Assembly (NCBI RefSeq): GCF_910596095.1
Contig: NC_056552.1
Location: 15,008,111 to 15,072,110 of the forward strand
Length of the DNA stretch: 64,000 nucleotides
DNA from: Thunnus maccoyii
Lineage: Eukaryota; Chordata; Actinopteri; Scombriformes; Scombridae
Direction: 5' to 3'
Below, piece by piece: positions 49,590 through 61,220 of the stretch. The position numbers and the translations under genes were made by a program. The notes beneath the pieces are model-generated. The model saw nothing but the letters and a program-made list of their open reading frames with translations, was not told the origin of the DNA and did no database searches. Within the stretch, counting starts at the first letter, position 1; each line of letters begins with the position of its first letter.

Positions 49590-51886
49590 TTCAGCTTCAC
49601 TGGTTTTTCCAAAAACAAAAGTTTCCTGCAGAAGTCTTTAGTGTGTTAGCTGGATGCAGCCTGTGCAGTTGAGTCAATTCAGTCACTCCAGCTAACCAAG
49701 CAAACTTAGCTTAGCTTAGTTTCACGAAATGAACGATAACATAGAGATTTATAACCGAACGATATATCTACTACTAACTTGTTATTACCGTTATCTTCCT
49801 TGGCAGAACCAAAACACCACATAAAATAGCAGAGAAACACATGTCTTGTGTTTATTCAGCCAACAACATGTACGAACCCCTCCATGTAGAATGGGCGAAT
49901 CCTTTCTGAGACAGCAACCAATCAAGTACGAGTAAAGAGTAGCGTCACACCATGCAGCCAATGAGCATTCTTCTTCTGTGTGCGTAAAGCTGGTTCCAAA
50001 CATCCAGCGATATAACGGAGCACGGTGCCACCTACTGTGCAGGAGTATGTCGTCACAAAAATCATTGAATAGGTCTTTTTTACGGAAGATATTATTTTAA
50101 CATGTCATAGCAGGGAAATCAAACGTGTTAAATGATAGGTTCACAATTTTTCAAGTCTGTCTTAAAACAGCAGTCAGGTGCCCATATGAACACTGAAAGA
50201 GGTTTTCCTCGCTGTAATCATTCCTCCTGTCCATACTGGCTATTAAAAGATCCCCCTTCAAATGTGGTGCCAAAATCCATAACGTGTCCTCATTGTCATT
50301 TTGTGCAAAAATGCATTTAAAAGTTTATCTGAAGCTTATATGAGGCTTAGTTAGTCACATCAAGTGGATATCTGCCACATTCACAGTCTTTTTAGCATCA
50401 AATCCGTCCTTTAATAACAAAATGAATGACCACTGATGCTAGTGGTCATTCACAGTTATCACCAACAGCACTAGAATATCCCAATGTTGTGGGATCCCAT
50501 TAAACTGTATAACTGTGTAACTGTTGCACACACAGTATATTGCTGTACTGCTGATGTTTGACCTTATGTAGATATCTTCATTGTTTTATCGTTTTTTATT
50601 GTGTTGTTTTTTATGGTGAGACAAAGACACATTTCCTGCTGTAGTAGGATAATACAATTCAATTCTATTCTGTTTTGAATTACTGTGTTATGTAAAACAC
50701 TTTGCATTGTAGTTTTGCATGAAATGTGATTTTCTCAGGCTGCTTATGAGTACACAGTTACTAGGAAAAAACTGCACAGTTAAAAGTTATTCATCATCAA
50801 AATCCTTTAAAGAAATAAGAAATCAGGTAGGGAGAGCATTTTATCAATCCTGCATCCCTACCAAAAATTTACCAGTTACAAAACTTTTTTTTTTTTTGCT
50901 AATATGAGAGATTATTGTGATGGAATAAACAGTAATCTCTTCTTCATCATTAGCATTGATATATTGACATGTGAAATTATGACTCTGATCACCAAAAGAT
51001 AGAAAAACCTGAGACGACTGTGTGTGTATACGTGCAGGGATTGCAATTTTGTGGAGGGTTGTTTTTGGAGGTAGTTTTTTATTATTTATGGAGAGATGAA
51101 AAGAACACAGCAACATTACACACAAAACGACACAAAGAAATTCAAAATTTTCTATTTTTCTGTAATGCCACACAGTGGTGTTGTTCTTTTGCACTTCAGT
51201 GTTACAAGTTTGATCCTATTTGCTGAAATATCTACACTTTGTGTGCATCATTGCCTTCTAAATCATGTCTTTCTTAATTCAGAGTTTGGACTTTACTTTA
51301 AGCAAGTGAATCCAACAATAACTTCAGTGGAACATGTCACAACATTACATTCAATGCATAGTTGCTTGGAAAAACAAAACATTTTGGCTGTTATACAACA
51401 GTATACAACAGTAATGTGTCCATTGTTGTGTTTGCATGACTGAAGATTTGCTTATTTTAAATGCATTGTCATTTTCAAGCATGAGTGCCTCTTCTAAACT
51501 TGCATTTTTTTCTTTCGTTCTTTTTTGTAAAAACATATCAGTGTTATGTCAATATCAGTGAATACTTCCAGCTTCAGTAGTGTGTGAGACAAAATAATAT
51601 AAAACATAATGCAAAGACTTTACCTGAGTGACAGTTGTGTTCTGAAATGTTTGACCAAGACAGATATTATTATCCATTGCAACAGTAAAGTGGAATATCT
51701 ATATATATCTACAAATCTCTCTCTCTCCATATATATATATATGTATAAAACACTCATATGTTTTTGTGCTCATAGGTAGATGATGAAACATTCATTTGAG
51801 CCACATATAAATAAAAAAATCCTTCGTTAATATTAAATATAGTTGTAGCTGTCATTGAAGACATCTAAGATTAAGATTAAGATTTC
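49590..51886. other. Spacer between ubtf-like 5' end and slc4a1 3' end
   Basis: 49590-49790 probably holds the ubtf-like 5' UTR/promoter, with a 'cttagcttagcttag' remnant at about 49709. 50132 onward is a MITE fragment. 50420-51880 is AT-rich with no recognised gene and short TA/CT simple repeats near 51710-51750. Confidence 0.5.
50132..50420 (+). mobile_element. TTAA-type MITE, truncated copy
   Basis: TTAA then 'atgataggttcacaattttt', continuing 'cagtcaggtgcccatatgaa'. The interior 'gcatttaaaagtttatctga' also occurs in the full copy at 40710. The inverted right half is missing. Confidence 0.7.
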
Positions 51887-51892
51887 TTTATT
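51887..51892 (-). promoter_or_regulatory. slc4a1: Probable slc4a1 poly(A) signal, inside the SINE tail
   Basis: Minus-strand AATAAA about 335 bases after the stop. It is the first such signal downstream and belongs to the SINE. Confidence 0.55.
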
Positions 51893-52217
51893 GTCATTTC
51901 TCAATACTCACATACATTAAAATAAAATTGATCTTCTGCATTTGACCCTTCTTATACACACACACACACACTAGGGGCAGTGGGCAGCTGCAGTGTAGTG
52001 CCCAACTCCAGTTCTTTGGTCAGGGGCACTAACAGGAGTATTAACCCTAACACATGTTTTTGATGGTGGGAGGAAACTGAAGCACCTGGCGGACACCCAC
52101 GCATACACGGGGAGAACGTGCAAAGTCCACACAGAAAGGACCTGGGACGGCCGGTGGTTCAAACCCGGGACCTTCTTGCTGTGAGGCAACAGTGCTGCCA
52201 CCGTGCTGCCCTTCAGA
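51887..52217 (-). mobile_element. tRNA-derived SINE forming the slc4a1 3' UTR
   Basis: On the minus strand it starts 'gggcagcacggtggcagcac', has a B-box-like 'gggtttgaaccacc', then 'tgtgtggactttgcacgttc' and 'gtttcctcccaccatcaaaa', and ends with a tail 'tgacaataaagaaatc'. This is the layout of a very common teleost tRNA-derived SINE. It starts about 7 bases after the slc4a1 stop codon, in the same orientation as the gene. Its tail carries AATAAA at 51887-51892. Confidence 0.75.
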
Positions 52218-52223
52218 TGCCAT

Positions 52224-55200
52224 TTACAATGGCATCTGAGATTCAAAGTATACATCCTGCCCTGGCTCCTCCTCGAATGTCACCTTGGCATCGTCAGCAT
52301 CCAACTAAAACACAACAGACACAAAGGAATGAGCACTTCACATCCACACACACTCACATTCCACATCACACTTCAGGCTCGGCTAGCTTTGTCTTACCAA
52401 GAGCTCAAGTCTGAATTTCCATATTGTATTTGTTGAAATGAAGAGCCACTTACACATTTCATTTCCAGCTCAGTGAAGAGGCGCCCAGTCATAAACATGC
52501 GTAGGGGGATGGTGAGGATGAGTACGAAGGGAAGTGCAAGGGACACTGGACTAGACTTCACAATCCATAGAGCTGCAAGGCACACTATCTGGATGGCCGT
52601 GAACAAGTGCATTCTTCCTGTGCTCACCTGTGTTCAAAATGTAACGTTAAACAGATGCATCAGCACACATTTCTGTTTGTTTGTTTTTGAAGCACATTGC
52701 TCTTAGCACCTAAAGTGACATAGCAACAGTCCAGCATGCTCCATAATTATTGGATATAACATGATTACATGACATTAAATGACAAAGTGTCAAATTAGAT
52801 AAAATGAACTGATATGAAATGTCATGACAAAACATGAACAGATGTAATGAGACTCAGCCTTGGTGGGAATCAAACCCTGAAGTCCTTGCACCATTCTCTT
52901 CATATTAGCTACCATGTCATCAGGGGACTCTTACTCTTGTGGCGTATGGCTCATCAGGGTGGTATTTCTTAGGAATGAGCAGAAGCAGCACACGGTCCCA
53001 CAGCTGGATGCCATTCAGTGACGTAACCCCCATGTAGAGGAAGATCCCAAACAAGGCCGACATGGGAATCATCTTGAGGATCGGCTCCATCAGGATAGAC
53101 AGACCTTGACACAAACAGATACTCGGATGAAGGATTGTTTTAAAGAAGATTGATGAAAGTCTAATTCTTAGTCTGTAATCAGCTCAACACAATAAATGAT
53201 AGAACAGCCAAGTAAACTAAAACTAGACTTGAGATATGTGTAGAAGTCTAGACATGTTGGGTGATTGGACAACACCTACCAACCAACAGTGCCACCAGAA
53301 CGCCACTGATCCTCTGCTCCATCACCTTCTCGATCACAGGTTTGGGCCCTTTGCTCATGACAGTGAGGGCATTTGCATGAGTGACAGACCGCACTGTGGC
53401 AGCACTGAGCCATGGCACACCGAATATTGCACCGATTCCTCCCATGCCCACTAACACAAGTAAATCATAGTGGAACCCTGAGCCTTTGACCATTTTCCTC
53501 TCGGGTTTACTCACAATGAGGCTGGTGAGAAATCAAAGAATTCAGATTAGCCTTTGTACTCAGACTCGATATATAATCCATTGAGTGGTTTTGCTGTTGA
53601 GATATAACAACTCACGTTGTGATTTGAGACTCCAGGAAGATGAGGATGAAGACGAGTAGGGCCGGGACACAGCACGCAAACATCATCCACACGGGGAAAG
53701 CCTTGCTCTCTCCAAAGGGGTTAATAAGCCAGCCTCTTTTGGCAGGGTTGGACACCATCAGACCTTTTGGAACCACTAGTTTCTGTAGGGAAAAAAGTAA
53801 CAGAGTTATTGTTCATGTATTCAGCACAGAAACAAGGCATTAAAGGATGAGTTCGCAATTTTTTCAAGTCTTTTCAAGTCTAAAACAATAATCAGGTGTC
53901 CAAATGAACATTGAAACAGGTTTTTCTGGCTCTAATCATTTATCCTGTTCATACTGACCTTCATAATGCACTTTCAAATCTGTTTCAGTGTTCATATGAC
54001 TATTGTTTTAACTCAGACTTGAAAAATTGTGAACCTATCCTTTAAAACTAAGGAGCATTGACCAACCTGAGTATAGGTGTCATCAACGTTGTAGTCCACG
54101 ACAATCATGAGGAAAATGGCAATGGGCACTCCAAAGTCACCAATCAGGCGCCTGATCTGTAAGAGTTTACATTTAATCCAACAGTTGATTAAATTGTTAG
54201 CAAAATATTTCCTCTGAAACAAACTGGGGATCGCCTAATTACACAATTATAGCCAACTCACCTTTCCAGGAAGAAAGGTGCCGTTCTTGAACTGCCGCAG
54301 GAAGTAGGCAATAAAGAAACAGCCGAGCATGAGGCACATGGAGAGCAGGGCAGTGTTGGGGTAAGGAGGATTAATAGTCTTGACAATGAGAGTCGTGTTG
54401 CCAGTAGCATTGTCATAGATTAATGTCTCCTCCACTTTTGAGTGCCAGGGATTTTCCAAAGTTGAATTCAGATGGTCATAATTCAGAATCAGTGGATGGG
54501 CCTTGAAGATCTGGAGAGGTGTGAAGTCAGGAGAGTGTAGATGAGGAGTCATTATTTTCTGATAAACTGCATTACAATGGCAGATGTTAAAAAAAACAAC
54601 AGATTTCAATCAGACAGATGAAATTCAGGCATGTGTGAAATGGGTGAAGATGGTTTACCCTCCCCAGCTTGGAAAAGGTTTCATAGATGAAGATGATGGA
54701 GATGAGGATGGAAAAGATCTCCTGGGTGAAGCGGGAGATGAAGCGCACCAGGAAGCTGCCCTCACAGGCCACGATGATCACCACAATGATGACCAGCCAC
54801 ACTCCGACCCACACTCTCCCAACAATATACTCAATGCCCTGGGACTTGCAGAACTGAAAGGGGGATTGCCAATGAAACCTACGATGAGCACAGTTCATGT
54901 CTGGCCATGACCTCCGTCAAATTTTGGTATAAAATGGCAGCCAGTAAGTTAAAGAAGAAGTTTTAAAAAAATTAGTGGAATGGGCTGAATCATATGGATC
55001 AGCAACTATTATGGAAAGCTCTACAGATCACTTCGATGTGGATATGATTCATTGTTATAACTCACAGCAAAGAAGGCTTCCTCAAACACTAACAGAGGAC
55101 CAGAGAAACCAATGACCAGGACAGGCTGAGCAGCAATGAGGCAGAAGATGATCCCCTGGATGCTGGTGGAGATGAGGAGCTCTGGAACTCCCATCATATT

Positions 55201-58200
55201 ATCCACCTTATCAGCTGAAGCAACAAAGACATGATTATTGGAATCTATTGCATAAAACAGAAATACCACATGTCATTCAAATACACACACACATACCAAG
55301 CAGTCCTCCAAAGGTGATGGCAGGAGAAAGGGCGGCAAAGTAGATGAAGATGACAGCAGCAAGGACCTGGGCGTTGAGAGCATCTGTGATGTCGCTCTTG
55401 TAGTGCTGGAAGCGCCTCTTTATGTCTCGAATCATCCCACCAAATGGTCGACCTGTGCGGGCCAGGGGGTCATCAGGTGGAGGCCCGGTAGAGATGGAAA
55501 CTGGGGGAAAACAATTTCAACCTTAGATGAATATACTACATCTGAAAATTCTCAAGAAATTTTTTGTTAAATTGAAGTTGACCATGAAGAATTTCAACTG
55601 ATACTGTAGTTATGAGCGTGTGGTAGTAGATTACGTCCCACCTCTGCGAGGCTTCCCTTCTAGGCGGAGTGTGGGATCAGAGGACTGGAGCCGGTCCTGC
55701 AGTAACTTCTTCTGAAAGCTGATGATGGAGCTGAGCATCGCTTCGCTCTGGATCTCTGTGGGTGGGATGACAATGCTGCAGTCCATGAAGTCGGACACAG
55801 CATCTGTCAGCTCGCGGGCACTTTTTGCCTTAAATGCTGCCTGATTGAACACCTGGTGGGTAGAGATGGAGAGAGTGGACTTATTTGTGACTCAACTCTT
55901 AATTTTAATCACTTGTTATTTAACACAGACTTTAATAATGATGAATTTATATGTGATTATTGGTTTGCTGACACTTTCATGTACCATGACACTTCTTACA
56001 CTATCTTACACCGATAGGAAGGTGTAACTACTGCAAACATGCATTGCTACAGGAGTAAGACTGCCAGTAAACTGTCAAATGAAAATTTCTCCACCACAAA
56101 ATATTCACTTAGATTCTATTGGTGACAAGAATGGAAATTATTGCTGAAAACATGTGAAGGGCGGAGTAAGAAAATGAGAGATTTGATGGTCTTCAAATGC
56201 AAATCAGTAGAGCTGCAACGATTAGTCGATCAACAGAAAATTAACAGTAAATTGAATATCTTAAGATTCTGGATTGTTGGTTGGACAAAACAAGCAAATC
56301 GAAGACATCAATGTGGGTTCTAAGTAATGGTAAATTGCAGTTTTCACAATTTTTTAACATTTCACAGAGCAAATGACTAATCGACTCCAGTGCTGGGGGC
56401 TTGAGACTCAACATGAACTTGAATGACTTGACTATAATGCTAGAATGTGAAAATGCAAAACAATAATATCACTTTTTATTTTAGACTGCCGTGCAACCAC
56501 AGCTTCATGAGCTCAACTTCTTCAAAAGTGTCTTTGGGAAATCATGTCCTCTGTTAAAGCATCAGTGCTCACACATTGTAGTTTACATTGGTTTAGAAAA
56601 AGTGTCAGCTACAGTAACTCACTTTATCTGCCATTAAGGCTGCCATTGCACGGCCAGTCTCGTGGTAGTCCATGTCAGTCTTGCCAGGGCCAATCAGAAC
56701 AAAGACAAAGCGTACAGGCACCGGGGCCTCCAAGGCAGAGTCGAGCACCACTGCTTCCTTCAGACGCACAAACACAACCGTGGGATTTTCCAGGAAGTCC
56801 AAGGCTCCTGATTCAGAAGAGACAGAAATATTATATACACAAACACACAAATAAAAGAAAATGTGGATCCAAACACTCATGCACACAAAACACACTTACT
56901 CCAGATCCAGAATGAAAGTATTGCAAACAGTAGCTTACCTACTAGCACCATGGAGGCCTCAACGCGGTCTGATTCCTCCCTCTAAAGGAAAACAGAAACA
57001 TTCATTAACGAATTTAAAAGAAAAAAAAAATTGATTTTTTGAAAATTTTTTGAAAAAAGATATTTTTTGCCACCTGAAAATAACTGTAGATATTCAGTAG
57101 GTTTTGATATTTCATTTGAATGCAACATCAAATCTGTGAATTTCTTTGAAGTGCCTCCTTCTTGGAGCATCACAGTTGTGTGCAAATACTTACATGTACA
57201 TTATTTTTGCAATAACAGCCTGCAGCATACAAAATATTATCCTGACATTTAAAAAATCAATTAATCCAGGAAAACCAGGGTGAGGGTCATCACAACAAAA
57301 AAAGCTGAATATTTGCATCTAAAGAGAATTCCAGAAACAGAAATCTCTTAATCCTTTAATCCCCTGAATCACTTTCCAAGTGCTCTGATGCCAGATGTCA
57401 CTTTCACCTTTAAGTTCACCATCATCTTACTGTTGTCACAATAAGAGATTATCCTTATCAGCAATGATACAGTCATGTGGATGATTTCATCAGTGGAAGA
57501 ACTCACCCTTTCCCTGACTGAAAACCTCTGCAGGTCCACCCCATCAGTCAGGGCTTGGCTCTCCGGATCAGCTGATCGGCTAGAGGGGGAAAATGGCATG
57601 TGTCATTGGCTGCGATGACAGACAAACAAACTATTCACAGGTAGTCCACTGTACAGACAAACGGAGAGTGTGCATGCAAACATCAACAAAATATTGACTT
57701 ATGAATTATAATTTTTAGCCAAATAATGATGAGTCCTGCTTGAAATATTTGGATTGCTATTTCAATCTTTTAAAAAACCCTACAGTTTATGATGGAGGTA
57801 AATAAAAGATGATTCTTAGTTGAAGTGTCTCTTTGCAAGAGGCAAATAATTTAAGAAAGTTGCGGGGTAAGTAAGAGAAAGGGGACAAATAATGAAGAAA
57901 TGAAGAAAGACAAGAAAACTTTTAGTGCAGAAAAGCAGGGCTGTAGATACTATTGAGGACACTGAGATCATAGTAATATTTCTGAAAATTTTGGTGGTTA
58001 TATGACATTAAAAGGAGTTTACACTAATGTGAATAATACATGTTTGGTTTTTTAAAAGTGTACCTTGATATATTTTGGTGTAAATATCTTCAAATTTGAC
58101 TGATGTCAGGCAAAAAACTAAAATAAATCATAATAAGGGTGAGGGTTTCAGTAGGTCTACACGGAACATATTCAAGATTTTTTTGTGGCTAGTCTAAAAT

Positions 58201-60552
58201 TTCTAAAGTGGGATTGTGCTGAAGCAAGTTGGAACTTGGTTTTTCTAAACCTCTAGCTATAGCTCTGCACAAAAAAAGAAAACATCTTTAAATTGGCCAA
58301 ATGGACTTGGGGAACTGGAATGCCTTGTGATCTTTGATTCAAATTATCACAAGTTTTCATTTGGTTTGTCAGATTATCACACAAACTTTTGACAAAACAG
58401 TAACAGATTCATTCCTTTTTTACAAAGTGACCTGTCCTGATCCTATCTTTACTAGTGCAAGGTAAATACAGTTCATTGGTCACCTTTAATAAAGACTTAA
58501 GCAGACAAGGTGTTTTGGAGGTCAGGCACAATGTCTCATAATTACAGGTTTGGCCCCCCACAATAGCTATGTGTTCCTTGTGCAATATACTGAAACGTCC
58601 TCCTCTCACTTACAGCTCTGGATAACGGCATCAGCTAAATGCCTAAATGTAGGTCATTTATGTTTGAGTCACTGTTGGGTGATGTTGTGGAGGATACCTG
58701 CGGTTTTGGAGCAGAGATTTCAGCACGCCCTCCTGGTCTCCAGGCCTGATCTGCTTCTTGTTAACCATCTCGTTGACCATCTTCTCAGCGATGCTGGCCA
58801 GGGTCTGCTCCTCACAGTCGAAGATCGTCACACCTTGGCAAAAAGACATGTTGGAGAGGGACATTCAGTGATGATCATAAAGGGGAGAGCAGTCATAGCT
58901 ATGGGGAGGTTTGGATAAAATGAGAGATGAGGGAGACAGAAGTTGCTGGATTTAGATGGATTGGATCTGTGAAACATAGTGGCAGAAAAAAACATGATTA
59001 GCCTATCTATTACAGACGGGAAGAAATATGGCAATCAGATTCTAAAAAAATGGAGGAAAAAGTTGTGATTTGAACCACATTATACACTGATGACATATTC
59101 ATATTCATTTTCCTCACTGACCTGTATTCATGGTGCGTCGGAGCTGGATGAGGCTCTTGAAGGTGAGGTAGGAGATGTGCGAGGACCCCCACACCCCAGC
59201 CTGTGGGTCATAGCTCTCCTCGTAGCCCGCCCATCGGCCCGTCTCCTGCCAGTAGGACTGCTCCTTCTCGTCCTTCATTATCTCGTTAAGCTCCACGTAC
59301 ACCTGCGGGCACAGAGGAGCGCAGGGAACCCACGTAAAGACTGGCTGATGTGGACATGAACGTGGGACACAGGCACAACCATGCTTGTGTCTATGAGACA
59401 GAGAGGGAAAATCTGGACAGGGAAGTTGAATGAATAAAACTTGCACCTCCCACTTGCACCACTGAGAGGATGTACTGTAGAGCACGCATGTGGTTTCATT
59501 GGCCACATCCTGATTGTTAGTGTGTGTCACTGTCACTGCAGGTGTGAATATTCTCTCTCTAACCTGATTCAGAGAATAAAAGGCCCCTGTCACTCCATCA
59601 TCAAAACAAATTGAAATTCTTGATTTAAATATCTTATATATTATGTAAATTTGAGTTATAAGGTTTTGGTTAAGTAGCTTAGTACTTTAAGTCAAACTAT
59701 CCCCCCTCTTATGTAGCAGCAGCCCATCTGTTTTGTAACTTTTTCATCAGTATTTTGCAGATTAGCCATAAATCTAAACTGCTCCAAACAAATCCAAACT
59801 GTTCGATGAAAACTTCTCATGAACTTAAGTATCTATCAGGCTGGGGATGAAGAGAGGCTGAATCTCCACAATGACATACAAAATGCTATAGAAACCATTA
59901 AAGAAAATCTGCAACAATGATCTACTCATATGTCAAACATATTCAGATTCAATGTGCAACCCAAAGACTTGGTTTTGGCAGATTCTTAACATTAACCTTC
60001 ACTACTTTTAGGTATTAGGTTTAATCTCTTGTCAAGTGTAACTTGCAGGTAATACTAGAAAATGCTTTAAAAAAAAATCACCCTTCTTTCTGTTAGTGAT
60101 TTCCTACATACTGGATGTTCTTGAGCTTGCTGCATTCAGATATGAGTCACAAACCTTGCATGGTCTCTGAGAGACATATCTGTTGTTCAGAGCAGGATCA
60201 GATAAAACGACGTTCATGCTTCACTAGATAACAAAAACACTGATGATATTTTGGGTGTTGTTTTCCACTACAGCTACCTGGAGTATCACGTGAAGCTACT
60301 GTCAACTCTATCACTTCTTGGCAGTACCACTGTGGATGTGGATCAGGCTAATGTGGAAAGGTGAGGTCCAGGTGACACTTTGTGTCTATAAGGTAAACAT
60401 AGAGGTTGTCCTGCCTAAACAACCAGCAGGCTCCAGGCTCTGGATCACTGCTAGTTTCCGGTGTGGATATGACTGATGGCTTTCCCTGGACATGTTTGGA
60501 CTGTCAATACATGTCGTGTGTCTGGAGTGGGGATACAGTGTGTGTGTGTGTG

Positions 60553-60591
<39 letters not shown>

Positions 60592-61159
60592 ATGCGTGTG
60601 TGTGCCCCTTACCTGACACTCTGCACTGGGGTTGGCGTTGGTGTTGATGTTCCAGGCAGCTGGAACAGACACAATGGGCTCAATTAAAAAAACAATTTTT
60701 CAACACATTTTCCACACAGCAAATCATTTTAACTGAGACTGTATTGCCCATGGTGTCTTTTAGTTCACCTACACACATTTTTCAAAGTTTGAATAAGATT
60801 TGACATATAACGTATGTCATTTTTGTGTTTGGGTGGATTTTAGCAATCCAAAAATTAAGGTTTATCTTAATTTTGTTTGTTCAAGGCTTTGCTGAATAGT
60901 GGTAAATGATGAACTGAATGAATGATTTCTCTTTTCTATGCAATTAAGACATAAACTGTATGGGAAGTGTGAATTTAGGTTGAAGTTGATGGGATTATGT
61001 CAGTCTTATGTAAGATATCTCCAGTGTCCATTTTCACTCAGATTGGACCGAAGGACTGGACTGAAGTTGTCTGTGACAACAGAATGATTTATTTCCAAAA
61101 CACAGCTGAGCAAAGGCGTGGAAGATTCAGATTAGACTGATGAGCTGCTGCCCACAGTA

Positions 61160-61220
<61 letters not shown>

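Noticed and set aside
59114-59593. 159-codon minus-strand open frame
   Set aside because: The C-terminal part is slc4a1 exon 59302-59122; the rest is intron read through.
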